NCBI GenBank assembly: GCA_003024785.1
Contig: PUQB01000089.1
Span: 554,584 to 618,583 of the forward strand
Direction: 5' to 3'
From: Selaginella tamariscina
Lineage: Eukaryota > Streptophyta > Lycopodiopsida > Selaginellales > Selaginellaceae
Length of the DNA: 64,000 bases
Position numbers and translations under genes: made by a program. Numbering within the stretch: the stretch's first letter is position 1; every line of letters begins with the position of its first letter. The notes under the pieces are model-generated. The model did not search any database. It saw only the letters and a program-made list of their open reading frames with translations, and was not told where the DNA came from. This document shows positions 24,849-36,763 of the stretch, piece by piece.

Positions 24849-25640
24849 TGACATCTTTCGGACTTCTTGGACCAATTTGTGGTAATCTACCTCGATGACA
24901 TTTTGATTTTCTTCAAGGACCAGGCGGCTCATGACAAGCATGTACGACTAGTCCTACAGAGGCTTCGTGAGCATGGCCTATATGCAAAGTTGAAGAAGTA
25001 TTTCTTCGACAGGGATACTGTGAAGTTCTTGGGCTATATCGTCTCTCTTGCTGGCGTTTCCATGGACATGCACAAGGTGAAGACTATCGCGGAGTGGGAG
25101 AGGCCCAAGTCTGTATGAAACGTACAATGTTTCCTTGGCTTTACAACCTTCTACAAGCGTTTCATACAAGACTTCTCCAAGCATGTACTTCCACTCACGG
25201 AACTCACCAAGCGCACAGGAGTGTTCTCTTGGTCCGACAAGGCGGAACATGCATTCATAACACTCACGACAGCTCCGATTTTAGTACATCTTGATTCTTC
25301 TCGTCCCTTCTTTGTTGAAGCAGATGCCTCAGATTTTATAGTAGGATCTGTTCTATTACAAGTTGGAAAAGACAAGTTGCTTCATCATGTAGCTGTTCAC
25401 TCTCGTAAATTCCTTTCGGCGGAGATCAATTACGAGATTCATAACAAGGAACTCAAGGCCATTGTGGATTCGTTTTCGAGGAGTGGCAGCATTTCCTGGA
25501 AGGTGTTGCGCATCCTGTATAAGTTCTTACGGATCACAAGAACCTAGAGTATTTTCAAACGGCTCGAGTTCTCAGTCGGCAACAGGCTAGGTGGGCAGAG
25601 TTCTTATCACATTTTGATTTCGTCATCATCTACAGGCCTG
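24849..25640 (+). pseudogene. Reverse transcriptase C-terminal part and RNase H (chromovirus element)
   Basis: Resumes with FVVIYLDDILIF (the YxDD catalytic motif) and HVRLVLQRLREHGLYAKLKK, then the connection region. RNase H follows with PFFVEADASDFIVGSVLLQ near 25300-25360 and EINYEIHNKELKAIV near 25424. The region lies directly after the nested element and its GTGAA duplication. Broken fossil. Confidence 0.85.
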
Positions 25641-26031
25641 GTTTTCGAAATGGCAAGGCGGATGCATTGTCTAGGCGCTTTTACCTTGCACCAACCTCGG
25701 GCGATCCTGCATATGACTGTCAAAAGCAAGTGTTGTTGGGTCCTAATTGACTTCGGCTTGCAGCACTACAAGTTCATCAGGCTCTAGCAGATTCCACACT
25801 CCTACAGGACATCCGTTTATAGTTGGCTACAGACGATTTGGCAAGGAATGTGTTTCACACATTAGTCCTAACATCGCAAGTTCCTCTTCCTCCAGTTCCC
25901 GTACAGACTACAAGTTGTTTGCCATATAGGACGGACTCTTGTACTGGGAAGGTCTCATGTACGTTCCTGTTGGTGTTTGCAGGACTCGTGTGGTACAGGA
26001 TTGTCATGATACCTCTACATGACATTTTGGT

Positions 26032-27120
26032 GTGGCCAAGACAGTTGAGTTGGTGACTCGCAACTATTGGTGGCCTGGGTTGCGAGGTTTTGTGGACAAG
26101 TTTATACGAAGTTGTGACACCTGCAATAGGTCAAAGATGCCTTGTCATGTGCCCTGTGGTCTTCTTCGTCCTCTTCATGTTCCTTCTGCTCCTTGGAGAT
26201 TCATTTCTATGGATTTCCTCACAGATCTTCCTCCTTCTCATGGATTTGATGTAGTTCTTGTGGTGATTGACCATTTCACCAAACAGGCTCATTTCCTACC
26301 ATGTCACAAGACTACTACAGGAAGACAACCGCTAAGTTGGTGATTCGTAAAGTATTCTGACACCATGGTCTTCGTGAGAGCATTGTTTCTGATCGAGGCC
26401 CACAATTCATGTCCAAGTTTTTGGCGAGAACTTCTCTGGAGTCTACAGGTTAAAGCAGACCTTTCTTCAGGATACATCCACAAACTGATGGCAGTCAGAA
26501 TGCACGATTCAGACCTTGGAGCAATATCTTTGCTGCTTCATCAGTTACCAACAGGACAACTGGTTGGACCTTCTTCCTACCATCCACGTTTTGACTTTGC
26601 TCCTCCTGTTTCTCCTTCTTCCGCTCCTGCAGTACAGGATCGTCTCCAGCATCTTCGTCAAGTACATGAGGATCTCCGGATTCATCTTTAGCAGGCACAT
26701 GAACGGTACAAGCGTCATGCTAATGCTCATCGTCAACCGACACCTGCATATAAGATTTTGATCTCATGTGGCTTCTTTGTCGGCATATTCGCACCAACAG
26801 ACCTTCTTTTAAGTTGGATTTTCAACGATTGGCCCTTACAGGATTGTGACTGAGGTCAATCCTATAGCTTTCTAACTCGAGTTACCATCTACAGTGAAAC
26901 TTTATCTTGTGTTTCACACCTCTTTGTTGGAGCCGTATCATCCTTTTCTCTTCCTAGTCGTGCTTCTTCTCCTCCCCCTCCTCTTCATCGCCGCCAACTT
27001 CAATACTTGGTGGATTGGAAAGGTTATTTGCCTACCGATCGCACTTGCCTACTGATCCAACTTACTCCATGCTTCTTTCAAAGTTGTTGCTTTCCATCAG
27101 CGTTATCCTGTAAACCAGGT
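26032..27120 (+). pseudogene. Integrase and chromodomain region (chromovirus element)
   Basis: The zinc-binding part reads NYWWPGLRGFVDKFIRSCDTC with the following CNRSK (about 26060-26135). The catalytic core begins PWRFISMDFLTDLPPS (about 26195) and continues VVIDHFTKQAHFLPCHK. Near the end, YLVDWKGYLPTDR (about 27004-27042) is a classic chromodomain core, which in chromoviruses targets integration to marked chromatin. The region is broken in several places and is a fossil. Confidence 0.8.
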
Positions 27121-27157
27121 CCCAAGACTCGTGGAACTCGTCCTTAGGAGGAGGTGT

Positions 27158-27607
27158 TGTCACAACCCAATACAGGATGCAGAATACATGATATGGGTTA
27201 TAGGATATGCTTAAGGATATACCTACAGGATATGCCTGCAGGATATTCCTACAGGATATACCTATAGGATATTCCTATAGGATATGCCTATAGGATATAC
27301 TGCAAATATTCCTAGAGGATAAGGGTCACTTTTTTTAGCTCATGACCAGATTAGATTCATGACCAAATTAGCTTGGAGTTGTGAGTATAAAAGTTCCGAC
27401 CTAATTGTTGTACAATCAATTACTATCAACACCAGTCTTTCTACGATCAATCTTATCTTGTCTTGCTTCTTGCCTCTTACTCTTGTCTTGTTCCTGGTTC
27501 CTAGTTCCTGTCCTGCTCCCTATCCTGTTCCTTGTCTTGCTTCTGAGTCAAACTTCCTTATTCTCGGCATCTTGCTCACTTCCTTATTCCTGGATCGTGG
27601 CTTGACA
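27158..27607 (+). repeat. 3' LTR of the chromovirus element
   Basis: Matches 12575-13023 over its full length, including the GGATATGCCT tandem part (about 27195-27320) and TATAAAAG at 27386-27393. A purine run AGGAGGAGG just upstream (27147-27154) is a plausible polypurine tract. The downstream flank CAACT completes the target duplication. Confidence 0.9.
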
Positions 27608-27612
27608 CAACT

Positions 27613-28843
27613 AAAGTACTATTTTATCGAAGTGTTAAACTCAAATCCCTCCTTTTGATTCTTTTTATCATATGATTATGGCCACTTCATGGGATTATAA
27701 CTAAGTCTCAATATTGAGTGCTCCAATCTCAATATTCAACAAATATTATACTGTACTTGCAAATTTATTTATAACCAATCTTGTCTAGAGTATATATCTC
27801 AACATATGAGGTGATCGCAAACCTAGATACCGAACCATACGCTAAGGACCCTGAATCACAATCATCAAAAGGAACAATATTGTACTTACACGAATATTAA
27901 TTTAAACTCAAAGAACACTGTTAAAGGTAAAATGTTAGAAGCATAGGACATCCTATGGTGGAGAGAATAAGGGTAGGAAGGTCTGTAGGAAACATGGAAG
28001 GAAAGGCTATAAATGAAGAAATCTCTTACTGAGAGGAAAAAGAAAGGGAAAAAAAAAAGGGGAAAAGGAAGTCTTTGAAAGGAAAAGGATGACGTGACGA
28101 GAGGAAGAGTAGTTAAGGGTAATTAGGCAAGGGAGAAGGGGTCTCCACACGAAGGTCCAACAAGAAAGGTCGAAGTTCCAATAGGAAAAAGAGTCTCCAC
28201 GCTTTGTTCTCTTGTTTCATGCTAAAAATGAAGGTGCATATTAATGAATGGATCTAACAAGGCAATAGCCAAAATCTGTTTTGCTCTTGACTTCGAAGAC
28301 TAATCATTATGGCATTGGGAGAAGGTGATCTGATATATATATATATTTAAGAGTTGATAGAAGGAAAATGTATAGCCTTTCTAGACAGAGAAAGGAAACA
28401 ATTGAATAAGAAAAGGGAGTTTTCCTGGTTAACAAACACCATAAAACCTTGAGTCAAGAAAAGTCCCACTTTATGATATTTCAAAGGATTAAAGATACAT
28501 ACTTTTATGATATCTGAGTGCCCACATTTTGACCATGATGTTGAGTTAAGAAACCGACTTCTGAATTACAATATTTGACTCCAAGATGAAGTTGAAACCA
28601 AAAACTAATTCCAACTTTTAAATCCCACTAGATATCGACTTTTCTAAAGAGGTATATGCACCAAACCTCCAAAATGAATATTTGATTGTTTTTGGCTCAT
28701 TGAGTCCTCCAAAGATAACTTATCAAACCAACAAATTTTCTTACTTAGTTGATTAGCAAAGTGAAGAATCTTAATTGATGCTCTTGTTAACCAAAGAATC
28801 ACCTTATTTAAAAGCTTATCTCCATAATATAAACAACACTTTA
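27613..28843. other. Non-coding spacer
   Basis: No gene recognised. Contains a purine-rich stretch of AGGAAA/GAAAGG words (about 27950-28150) and a short AT microsatellite near 28335. Nothing indicates which element it came from. Confidence 0.4.
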
Positions 28844-29850
28844 TGTCAGAGTTTACCTGGTGCCACAAAGGCGGCTTGCCAGGTGCCAACCCTAGAATCC
28901 CCTCTCTGGAACCCACGGAATCTGGTAAAGTAACCCGTATTAGGAACCCAACCCTTAGGAACTTAAACCCTAACTGACCAAGTCACGAACGAGACTCACC
29001 TTGTGAATCATGATGCACGGACTAGCCGAGTTATAGGTGTTGTTCCTAGCTTGGCGTGGTTGAGGCGGCCGGAGCAAGGCCTCAACACTAGTTCTGCGGA
29101 ACGTGAACTCGGGCAATACCTTTGAGCTTGCGAGCAGGTTTTTGGACCAAGGAATCTGGCTAACTCCTTGGAAGTGACGTGCCCTTGTCTCAAAGGCAAG
29201 ATCCTGCCAACGATAAGGATAGTCTAACCCTAGGGTGGGTTGTACCCCTGTCGTGTGGAAGTTTGGGCGGCACAACAGAGGGTTGCACCTTGACGACACA
29301 AGCAGCTTGCACCAGGTAGGAGGTTAACGAGCTCTCTTTTGAACCCAGGAAGCCTCACTACATATACTCTACCTTATTTATGTGACGGACCCCCCCCCCC
29401 CCCCCCCCCTGTTTACCTATTGAGTAAGTGGGCTGGCACGGAAATGCCAGCCCTTAAAGAAAATGGTTGTCCTAACCTAACCCTAAACCTAACCCCTAGG
29501 GGGGTATTAGGGCGTGGGGTTAGGGCAACCCTAGGGTTAGGGCAACCCTAGGGTTAGGTCAACCCTTGGGGTGTCCCTAACCCTTTTGACAAGCTATACT
29601 TTATGGAAAAACCCTAACCTGGAACGTCAAAATGCGAGCAAAACGGGGGAGAGTTTTCTAGACGGTAAGTTCTAGCTTCACCTAGAGTTTCCTGCAAATA
29701 CCTAATGACACCCGGCCGGACCATCACCAGATACCCAAGTGCACTAAGTGGGCCTGTTTCCTACTACATCTAGGGTTCGTCACACAACTCGGTAGGTAAC
29801 AACAGTCAAACCTCAAAGTAAAGGGTTGAGTCATAGTAAAAACTATGACA
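28844..29850 (-). repeat. LTR-A copy, shortened variant
   Basis: About 1.0 kb from TGTCAGAGTTTACC to AACTATGACA. Much of the middle of the family consensus is missing. It carries a 20-base C homopolymer (29390-29409) and the densest telomere-like part of the family (29465-29585). Confidence 0.7.
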
Positions 29851-30881
29851 CTTTAGATTTTAAGCTTAAAGAGTTAATAATGGAAATGTAGAAGTGTTCA
29901 TCGAACACCTTCACTATGTCAGTCCTTCATTACTCAATAAACTAGAAATGTAAACATATGTTTTCACTATTTATGTTTCTAGTAAATCATGCCATCTACT
30001 TTACAAACTACACTTATAGGAATGCAGTATTAAATCCCTCCACTGCTAAGAGCTATCATTCTATCTCATTCTCATGATCCAATTAGTCAAGTTAATTAAC
30101 TTGAATACAGAGTGTGTGCTTACAACTAACTAAGGTTTTCAAGTTATACTTGTCCAAATCAAATGACTTAAACTTCATATTGTAAATATCAAACCATATT
30201 TTAATTATATTGCACCTTTGAATTAACTACTTAACATATTAATCATATGTTAACACCAGACTTTCGTCGTACTATAACTTCAACATCATAATTGCTTCTT
30301 AAGTTACACTCTTAAAACATGTGCTATAGTGAGCACTCATTTCGCACTTTTTATCAAAATGTAGTGTTCACTCTTATATTTGATATGCCCCTTTTTCTAA
30401 AATTAAAGACACATTTTCTCCATTTGAACACTATTGCCACCGTGATATTGAATCTTGACCTAAGTCAAAACTCAATGGACATTGTCCATTCTCAAATCAT
30501 GTGTTATCTCAATTTCATGTACTTTAAAGAAAAAAGAATTTTTTTTAATAATGTGCAGACTTAGCATATCACATAATTTATTTCACAAGACTTAGTTTGA
30601 ACAAAATAACTCGCCATGTCGTATGGTAAAGTAACTTGGACAACTATAAAGTAAAGTAGCATAGCATACAACTTAAAAGTTATCTTCCAAGTGCTACCTT
30701 CGACATTAAAATCCATAACCCATACCCACTTACTAATTAAGTATTTATATATCTCAAGACCAACTCTCTGCACAGAATTTAGACGTGTTAGCCGAAAGTG
30801 ATAGAGTACTTCACGAATTTAAAACTAATTAAACCCTAAAATACACTACACTTTAAGTAGTCCTACTGACATCAGAGAATA
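29851..30881 (-). other. Interior of the LTR-A element, no genes
   Basis: AT-rich sequence with no recognisable retroelement protein on either strand. The open frames here lack any known motif. It lies between the putative 3' LTR and the primer site. Confidence 0.5.
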
Positions 30882-30894
30882 GGCTTTGATACCA
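30882..30894 (-). other. Primer-binding site, initiator Met tRNA type
   Basis: The minus strand reads TGGTATCAAAGCC, two bases from the LTR end at 30897. This is close to the common plant retrotransposon primer site TGGTATCAGAGCC. It gives LTR-A its identity as an LTR and its orientation. Confidence 0.8.
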
Positions 30895-30896
30895 AT

Positions 30897-31945
30897 TGTC
30901 AGAGTTTTAACCTAAAGGATTAACACGGGGCAACACATGGCTGCCAAGTGGCCTTTCAGTGTCAATTCCATGTGTAAGCAACACCAAGTCTTCCAAAACA
31001 ACCCCTAAAGCCTAACTTAGATGCCCAAATAGGCACAAGACTTAAGGTTCTACCCTAAGTCCTCTAGAATGACTATCGGATAATCTGAGTAAACTTTAGG
31101 ATCTTGCCCCAACCAAAAAAAGACCTAGACAAACTCATGCCCCAACCCCTCTAAGGAGACATACCTTGCACATACCCTTATGAGAGAGCCAAGGCGTCGC
31201 GACTTACCTCTTGAAGAATCACCTTCATCGAGGAGTACAACCCTTTTAGGGTGACAAGGGGTGCCCTGAATCATGACTAACCCTTAAGGGTTTAAGTGAT
31301 TAAGTTATACCTTAGTCCTAGGGCTAGTACTTAGTGAGGACATGAGTGTGCATCATAAGTTTAAATAACCCTAAGTACACAACATCATAAGTGCCTTACA
31401 AAAGGGCTCCTACTAATAAGCTTAGGTTGTCCAAGGAGAACACCCTCTAGCCAAGTGTGCAAATAACTTAGTTACGAGACCTAACCTCCCTTGAGCCGAT
31501 GCTCAAGGCTTAGCACCCTCATGTGAGCACAAGTACACCTTACTAGAGTCAGCGTTAACCCCATGAGACAATCCCAAAAGGTGTGGCTTAAGCATTGTAT
31601 TGTGTGCCATATAGCCTAATGTCACATCTTCATGCGACACTATTTTCAAGATGTGGGTTATTATGCTATAGCCCCTTAGATTCAAGAGTTGCACCAGGTG
31701 TCATGAATATGGCTCTCTAATGCCAACTTTAAAACCCCTTTGTGATCCCTCAGGAACTCAGTAAAGAAAGTTCGACATAAAGGAGGAGGTTGAAGACAAG
31801 CCTCAACCTCTGACCTTGGACAAGCTTCAACCTTTAACCTTTAATAGAGGCTGGAGACAAGCCTCAACCTCTGACCTTTGGATAAGCCTCAACCTCTAAC
31901 CTTTAATAGAGGCTGGAGACAAGTCTCAACCTCTGACCTTTAATA
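30897..31945 (-). repeat. LTR-A copy, partial (inner end at the primer site)
   Basis: Follows the family from TGTCAGAGTTTTAACC to the segment with repeated CAAGCCTCAACCTCTGACC words. A GAGGCTGGAGACAAG(C/T)CTCAACC unit is repeated about three times at 31790-31940 before similarity stops in AT-rich sequence. Confidence 0.75.
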
Positions 31946-32134
31946 ATTTTAAATTAAATTAAATATATAAATTTTATTTATATTCTTTAATTTTATGAAT
32001 ATTTTTTTAAATTTATTCATTATATAAATTGTTAGTATATATATATATATTTTTTATTAAAATTAAGATTTGATATTCATGAATAGTAAAAATCATGGTT
32101 TAAGTCAAAAAAGTTAATCCATGTGAAAATCTGG

Positions 32135-33712
32135 AAGGGTCTAACTCAGAGGCCCAATTAGGCAGAAGACTTAGCGCCTACCCTAAGTCCCTTAGAATAA
32201 CCATCCCCTGAACCCTAGAGGATAACCTAAGTAGACTTTAGGATCCTGTTCTAGTAGACCTAGACAGGCTCATGCCTTAACCCACAAAGGAGATGTGTCT
32301 CATGCATACCCCCGTGACAAAGTCAAGGCATCGTCACTTACCCCTTGAGGAATCACCCTCATTCGGGAGTACAACCCTTTAGGACAACAAGGGGTACCCT
32401 GAACCATGATTAACCCCTAAGGGTTTGAGTGGCCAAGTCATACCTTAGACCTAGGGCTAATACTTGGTGAGGACACAAGTGTGCGCCGTAGGCGGACACG
32501 AGTGTTCTACTAAGCAAACTCCCTAAGGTTAAGTTTGGATAACTCTAAATACATGACCTTGCGAGTGCTTCACAAAAAGGCTCCTGCTAACAAGCTTAGG
32601 TTGTTCAGCCTCTGGATTCCAAAGAGAACACTCCCCTAGCCAAGTGTGCTAAAGCACACTAGTTACAAAACTAACCTCCCTTGAGCAGATGCCTAAGGCT
32701 TAGCACCTTAGTGCAAGCACAAGCATGTTTGTTTACTAAAGTATCCAATTCCTGTTTACTAAAGTATCCAATCCCTCGGGCGTTGTATCGTGTGACGTTT
32801 AGCCCAGTGTCACATTTCCATGTGACACTGCCCCCGATGTGGGCTATCATGCCATAGCCCTAAGATTCAAGAGTTGCACCAAGTGCCACAAACGTGGCTC
32901 CTAAATGCCAACTCTAGAACCCCTTAGTGAACCCTCAGGAACTAGGTAACATGAACCTATCAAACAAGATCCCATGCCCAGTTGGACAAGGACACAGATG
33001 TGCCTTGCTTGGCCATGAGTGCTACACCTAGCTTAATGTGGAGGAGAAGGCTGGAAACAAGCCTCTACCTTTGCCTCTTAGAACGTGCACCTCCTAGGCA
33101 TGGATTCGCCAATGTTAAGGGTAAACTACCCCGAAGGTGGGACGTACCCTTGTCATCTGGAAGTTAAGGCGGCACAATAAAGGGTTGTGCCTTGACAACA
33201 CAAGCTAGAGCTTGCACTGGGAGAAGAGTAACGAGCTCAATCATGAACCTATGAACCCTCACTCCTACATACTCTACCTTATTTATGTGATAGAGGCCCC
33301 CTACCCCCCAATCCCCATCCCCATCCCCCCCATTTTCCTGTTTACATAAGTGGGCTTGACGGAATCTCATTCCTAGAGGGAATATACTTGGTGAGCTATC
33401 CATCAACCCCTAAACCCTAACCTGTCAAACCTAAGGGTATTTTTAAACATATTTGACATGCTGAACTCACCAAAGCTAACTATTAACCCAACCGGGACAC
33501 AAAAAACTAAGGTAAGAGTTTTCTAAATGGAAGTGTTAGCTTTACCCAGATTTCTTACAAACACTTAATGACACCCAGCCGGCCCATCACTAGATATCCA
33601 AGTGCACTAAGCGGGCCTGTTTCTTATACACCTAGGGCTTATCAACATAATATATTAAGTAACAACAGTCAACGTTCAAAGTAAAAGATGAGTCATAGTA
33701 GAAACTATAACA
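32135..33712 (-). repeat. LTR-A copy, nearly full length
   Basis: Joins the family at GGTCTAACTCAGAGGCCCAATTAGG, lacking only the first roughly 110 bp, and ends GAAACTATAACA. It contains a short internal duplication, TGTTTACTAAAGTATCCAAT, near 32728-32773. The C-rich block is at about 33297-33332. Confidence 0.75.
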
Positions 33713-33719
33713 ACTATGA

Positions 33720-34198
33720 AGGAATACAAGGAATTTGCAAAAACTCCAAGAGCACAATCATAATGGAAGTAGAAGGAGTACTTATCATAATAAACATTAA
33801 GGGAGTTACATAATTAATTGGATATTAAGGACTAGGAGAAGTTACGAAAACTGCAAATACTAGACTGGAAGTATGGGTATAAATAAACATGAATAAGACT
33901 AGAAAGAGATTCCGAGTATACTGAATATTATATTATGTGAACATATTTAAGCTCTCATCTTACTTTCACTACATTTTTCTATTTGTTTCTTTGTTTTTAG
34001 TATATTTCTCTCTCTTCTCTATTGCAATGAAATTCTCAGTACTACTACATGTTATATATCTTATCATTCTTACTTTATTCCAACCTTGAAGTTTGATTTT
34101 TGTTTCATTACATATCACCTTATTCCGTTCAACCCTTACCATGGTGACGATGGTGACCACAACTACATACGAAGGCATATGAAAATTTTAGCTTAACA
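33720..34198 (+). repeat. Decayed solo LTR related to the nested Ty3 element
   Basis: Long-range similarity to the LTR at 15627-16232: TATGGGTATAAATAAACATGA (TATA box at about 33877-33884), TAGAAAGAGATTCCGAGTATACTG, TTTCTCTCTCTTCTCTA, CAGTACTACTACATGTTATAT, CCTTATTCCGTTCAACCCTTACC and a closing TTTTAGCTTAACA. Divergence is far greater than between the two LTRs of the nested element, so this is an older member. It abuts the end of LTR-A at 33712. No partner or interior is nearby. Confidence 0.65.
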
Positions 34199-34423
34199 CT
34201 TTTAAGCAGAGTGTATATATCCTTTATATTTAAAATATAAAAGTCAGAATTTATGTATGTGAATAAAGGTATATTTTAATTATATTTGGACTATCTTAAA
34301 AGTCACACTATAAATATCTCTAATAACTTTTAGAATATACCACGGTTAACCTCTATATATCTTAATTGCATTACAATACTCTATATATAAACACACACAC
34401 ACACACAATTTTATCTTGATAAA

Positions 34424-35260
34424 TAGATTTGGAAGCCTGGAAGACTAGATTTAAGTGATTGGTAAATTTAATTCATTTTGTTATTAATATAATATATTAA
34501 ATCTTATGTAGGCCTTATTGAAATAGCACCAGAAGTTTTCAAGCTTTTTGAACTCGTTGATGTTTGCTTCAGGCGACTCCATTACTAATCTTCCTGAAGA
34601 GATTCAAAACATTTAAAAGGCGTTTAAAATAATAATATAATAATAATAGATAATAATAGTGTTTTTTTTAGCTTGAAAGACTTGGCCTGCAAGAAATGAA
34701 ATTTGAAAATATAGGCAAACTATCAAACTTACAAGGACTTTGGCTTCAAGGCAATCTCTCTAGAGTCTCTTCCATCAGAAGTAATGTGTGTGTGGTGGGC
34801 GTGATGTGTTGTGTGTGTGTGGTGACACAAAGACATATATTCTGTTTTATAGATAGGCCAGCTTCGAACTTTAGCACTTGGAGGGAATATAATTAACATC
34901 GCTTCCACCAAGTTTAAACAAACTTAAAAGACTTCAGGTATTATTTAACTTTAAAAGTTTAAATATTGAGTTTTAACTGTTTATGCTTTTTTAAAAGTAG
35001 ATGTGTTCCGTAGCTTTTTAACAGTCTTGCACAACTTCCCCATGGTAAAACGGTTAAATTCTCAAAAATATTTATTTTTATGCGATATATATTATTTTAT
35101 TTTATTATTGTTAAATTAATACTTTTCCAGATTTTGTATCATAAGCTCCTGCTTTATATGGAAATTGTTGTCCTGAGAGTTTGCAATGTGCCATCTCTGG
35201 AAGATTTTGGTTTGAAAGGTGTGGTGTCATTAAAGCAATTCTCAGTTACAATTTAAGTTA
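34424..35260 (+). pseudogene. LRR-hydrolase gene fragment C
   Basis: Parallels the exons of the better copy at 42625-43690 in order. It has GGAAGACTAGATTTAAGTGATT (34437), the exon beginning GGCCTTATTGAAATAGCACC (34511), CTTGAAAGACTTGGCC (34673), a copy of the NIGKLSNLQGLWLQGNL exon (about 34705-34782), the ATAGGCCAGCTTCGAAC exon (34851), LNKLKRLQ with its donor (about 34914-34937), and degraded later exons to about 35260. Deletions and stops make it a pseudogene, and the hydrolase part is missing. Its LKRLQ and phase-0 exon junctions show the ancestral lengths of runs that are one base longer in the 42625 copy. Confidence 0.85.
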
Positions 35261-36727
35261 ATTAACTAGGTTTTATAATTTTTCCTGTGCAAAAACCTGT
35301 TTTTTAACGAGGAAATTATGAAATTTTGATTAAGAAGGCCCATACAATTCTAGTTGTAATGAGTAATTACATAAAATCCAGTATTTCTGATGTATATGAT
35401 TTTAATGTTGTTAATAATTATGTAAAAAATCTGAACTTATGTACATATTTTCAAATATATTCTAAAATACACGTTAACTCACTTTTAGTTTTTAGTCAGA
35501 TACTATTATACGGATGTGACGTGTACAATGAGCATTTTAAACTTCCTTGTGTTTAAAGATGACATAATGGAGGTTACCAAAATTAAACAGTAGGGCGCTG
35601 TAGGGCAAATAGATACAATAATACTTCTATTTGGTTTGGCTTCCATAAAACATGCAATCGGTTCAAAGTATACTGTGTCTCAACACACATTAGAGTTAGG
35701 AAATTTATATATAATTATAAAGTGTCCGAGTAAAAGTTATATCTAAGGTTGCTCTCTCTCACACTGGAATTTATGATGAATAATAATGTGTAGAGAGAGA
35801 ATAAATTTTATGACAATGGCATATTTTAATAACACGTGTGATGAAGTGACAGGTGTTGTTTTAACCGGCCTTTCGGAAATTTAAAATTACATTTTGGTAA
35901 TTCCTTAATGAACATTAAAACGTTTCAGAATAAATAGATTAAAAATTGTCCAAAAGAACATATTTTAAAAGATTTTCAAGGTCATTATAACAAATGAAAC
36001 AGTCTAAAAGAGCCGTATCACGTTTATTATTTTAATTAAGAACAACCCATGATTAAATATGACCAAGTCCATAATTTTGATCAGGAATATAAACGAGAAG
36101 TGTTACAAACCGTTGGGATTCCATATAATATTCAGTTATTATAACTTAATTTATTTTACTTAAAAGCAGGGCTTTCTCCGGTTTGCCTACACCTATCCCA
36201 CCGACGGAACGTCGGGCCCAGCGGCAGTTCATTAATTTGAAGGCTTTTTATTTAATCCTTTTATGCTAAAACTACCCGGCGCGCATGCTCTACAATGTAT
36301 ATAAATTAGGATATACTTATATTAAAATAAATTTAATATATTATATTTTAATAAATACGAAAGGACAACTGCTCAAATTCCGTGTAACTAGAATCTACTT
36401 ATATTAAAATAAATTAAGTATATTATATTTTTTAATAAATATAAATAAGAGGATGTCACTATTTATACATTGTAATAAAATGGGAATATTTATAGTCCAT
36501 TTCTTAATAATTAATAATTTTATTATTTAATTAATAATTTTTAATATAAAAATAATTTTTAAAATAATATATGTTTAAATAAAGAATATTCTTTAAATTG
36601 TATACTTAAAATATTAATAATTAATACATAAAAATTAAATTTTTTTTTTTATATCGTCATTTTCGTGTATTATTCCCATTTTAGTTATAACGTTCGTTAT
36701 TGCTTAAAACTTTTAAAGGGCACGTAT
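35261..36727. other. Non-coding AT-rich spacer
   Basis: No gene recognised. A GC-rich patch CCCACCGACGGAACGTCGGGCC (36197-36218) contains a CCGACGGAACGTCGG inverted repeat and stands out from its AT-rich surroundings. Two loosely related TACTTATATTAAAATAAATT units occur near 36315 and 36399. Confidence 0.45.
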
Positions 36728-36763
36728 ATTAGGTGTTTCACTTTCATTTATAAACACAAATTG

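Larger units (their letters stand above)
12575..27607 (+). mobile_element. Ty3 chromovirus-type LTR element, broken, with nested insertion
   Basis: Two LTRs of about 450 bp (12575-13023 and 27158-27607) begin TGTCAC and end TTGACA. They are bounded by the 5-bp target duplication CAACT (12570-12574 and 27608-27612). Gene order is Gag with a CCHC knuckle, protease, reverse transcriptase, RNase H, integrase and a C-terminal chromodomain-like block (YLVDWKGY near 27006), the chromovirus order. The LTRs differ at roughly one position in ten by eye, so it is the older of the two nested elements. A different Ty3 element at 15627-24843 sits within the RT region with its own exact target duplication. 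The element is broken in addition to that insertion, with multiple breaks. Confidence 0.92.
28844..33712 (-). mobile_element. LTR-A element with internal region, rearranged, non-coding
   Basis: Two LTR-A blocks flank a 1.05 kb interior. The right block begins TGTCAGAG at 30897, and immediately left of it lies GGCTTTGATACCA (30882-30894), the complement of TGGTATCAAAGCC, a primer site for initiator-Met tRNA. This fixes the element on the minus strand, with the 5' LTR on the right and the 3' LTR at 28844-29850. The interior has no recognisable Gag or Pol, so it resembles a small non-autonomous element. The two LTRs look like different subfamily members and the right one is rearranged, so they may not be the original pair. 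Fossil. Confidence 0.6.

Noticed and set aside
29461-29585. Interstitial telomere or telomere end
   Set aside because: Words alternate in orientation, are impure and recur inside every LTR-A copy, so they belong to the LTR.
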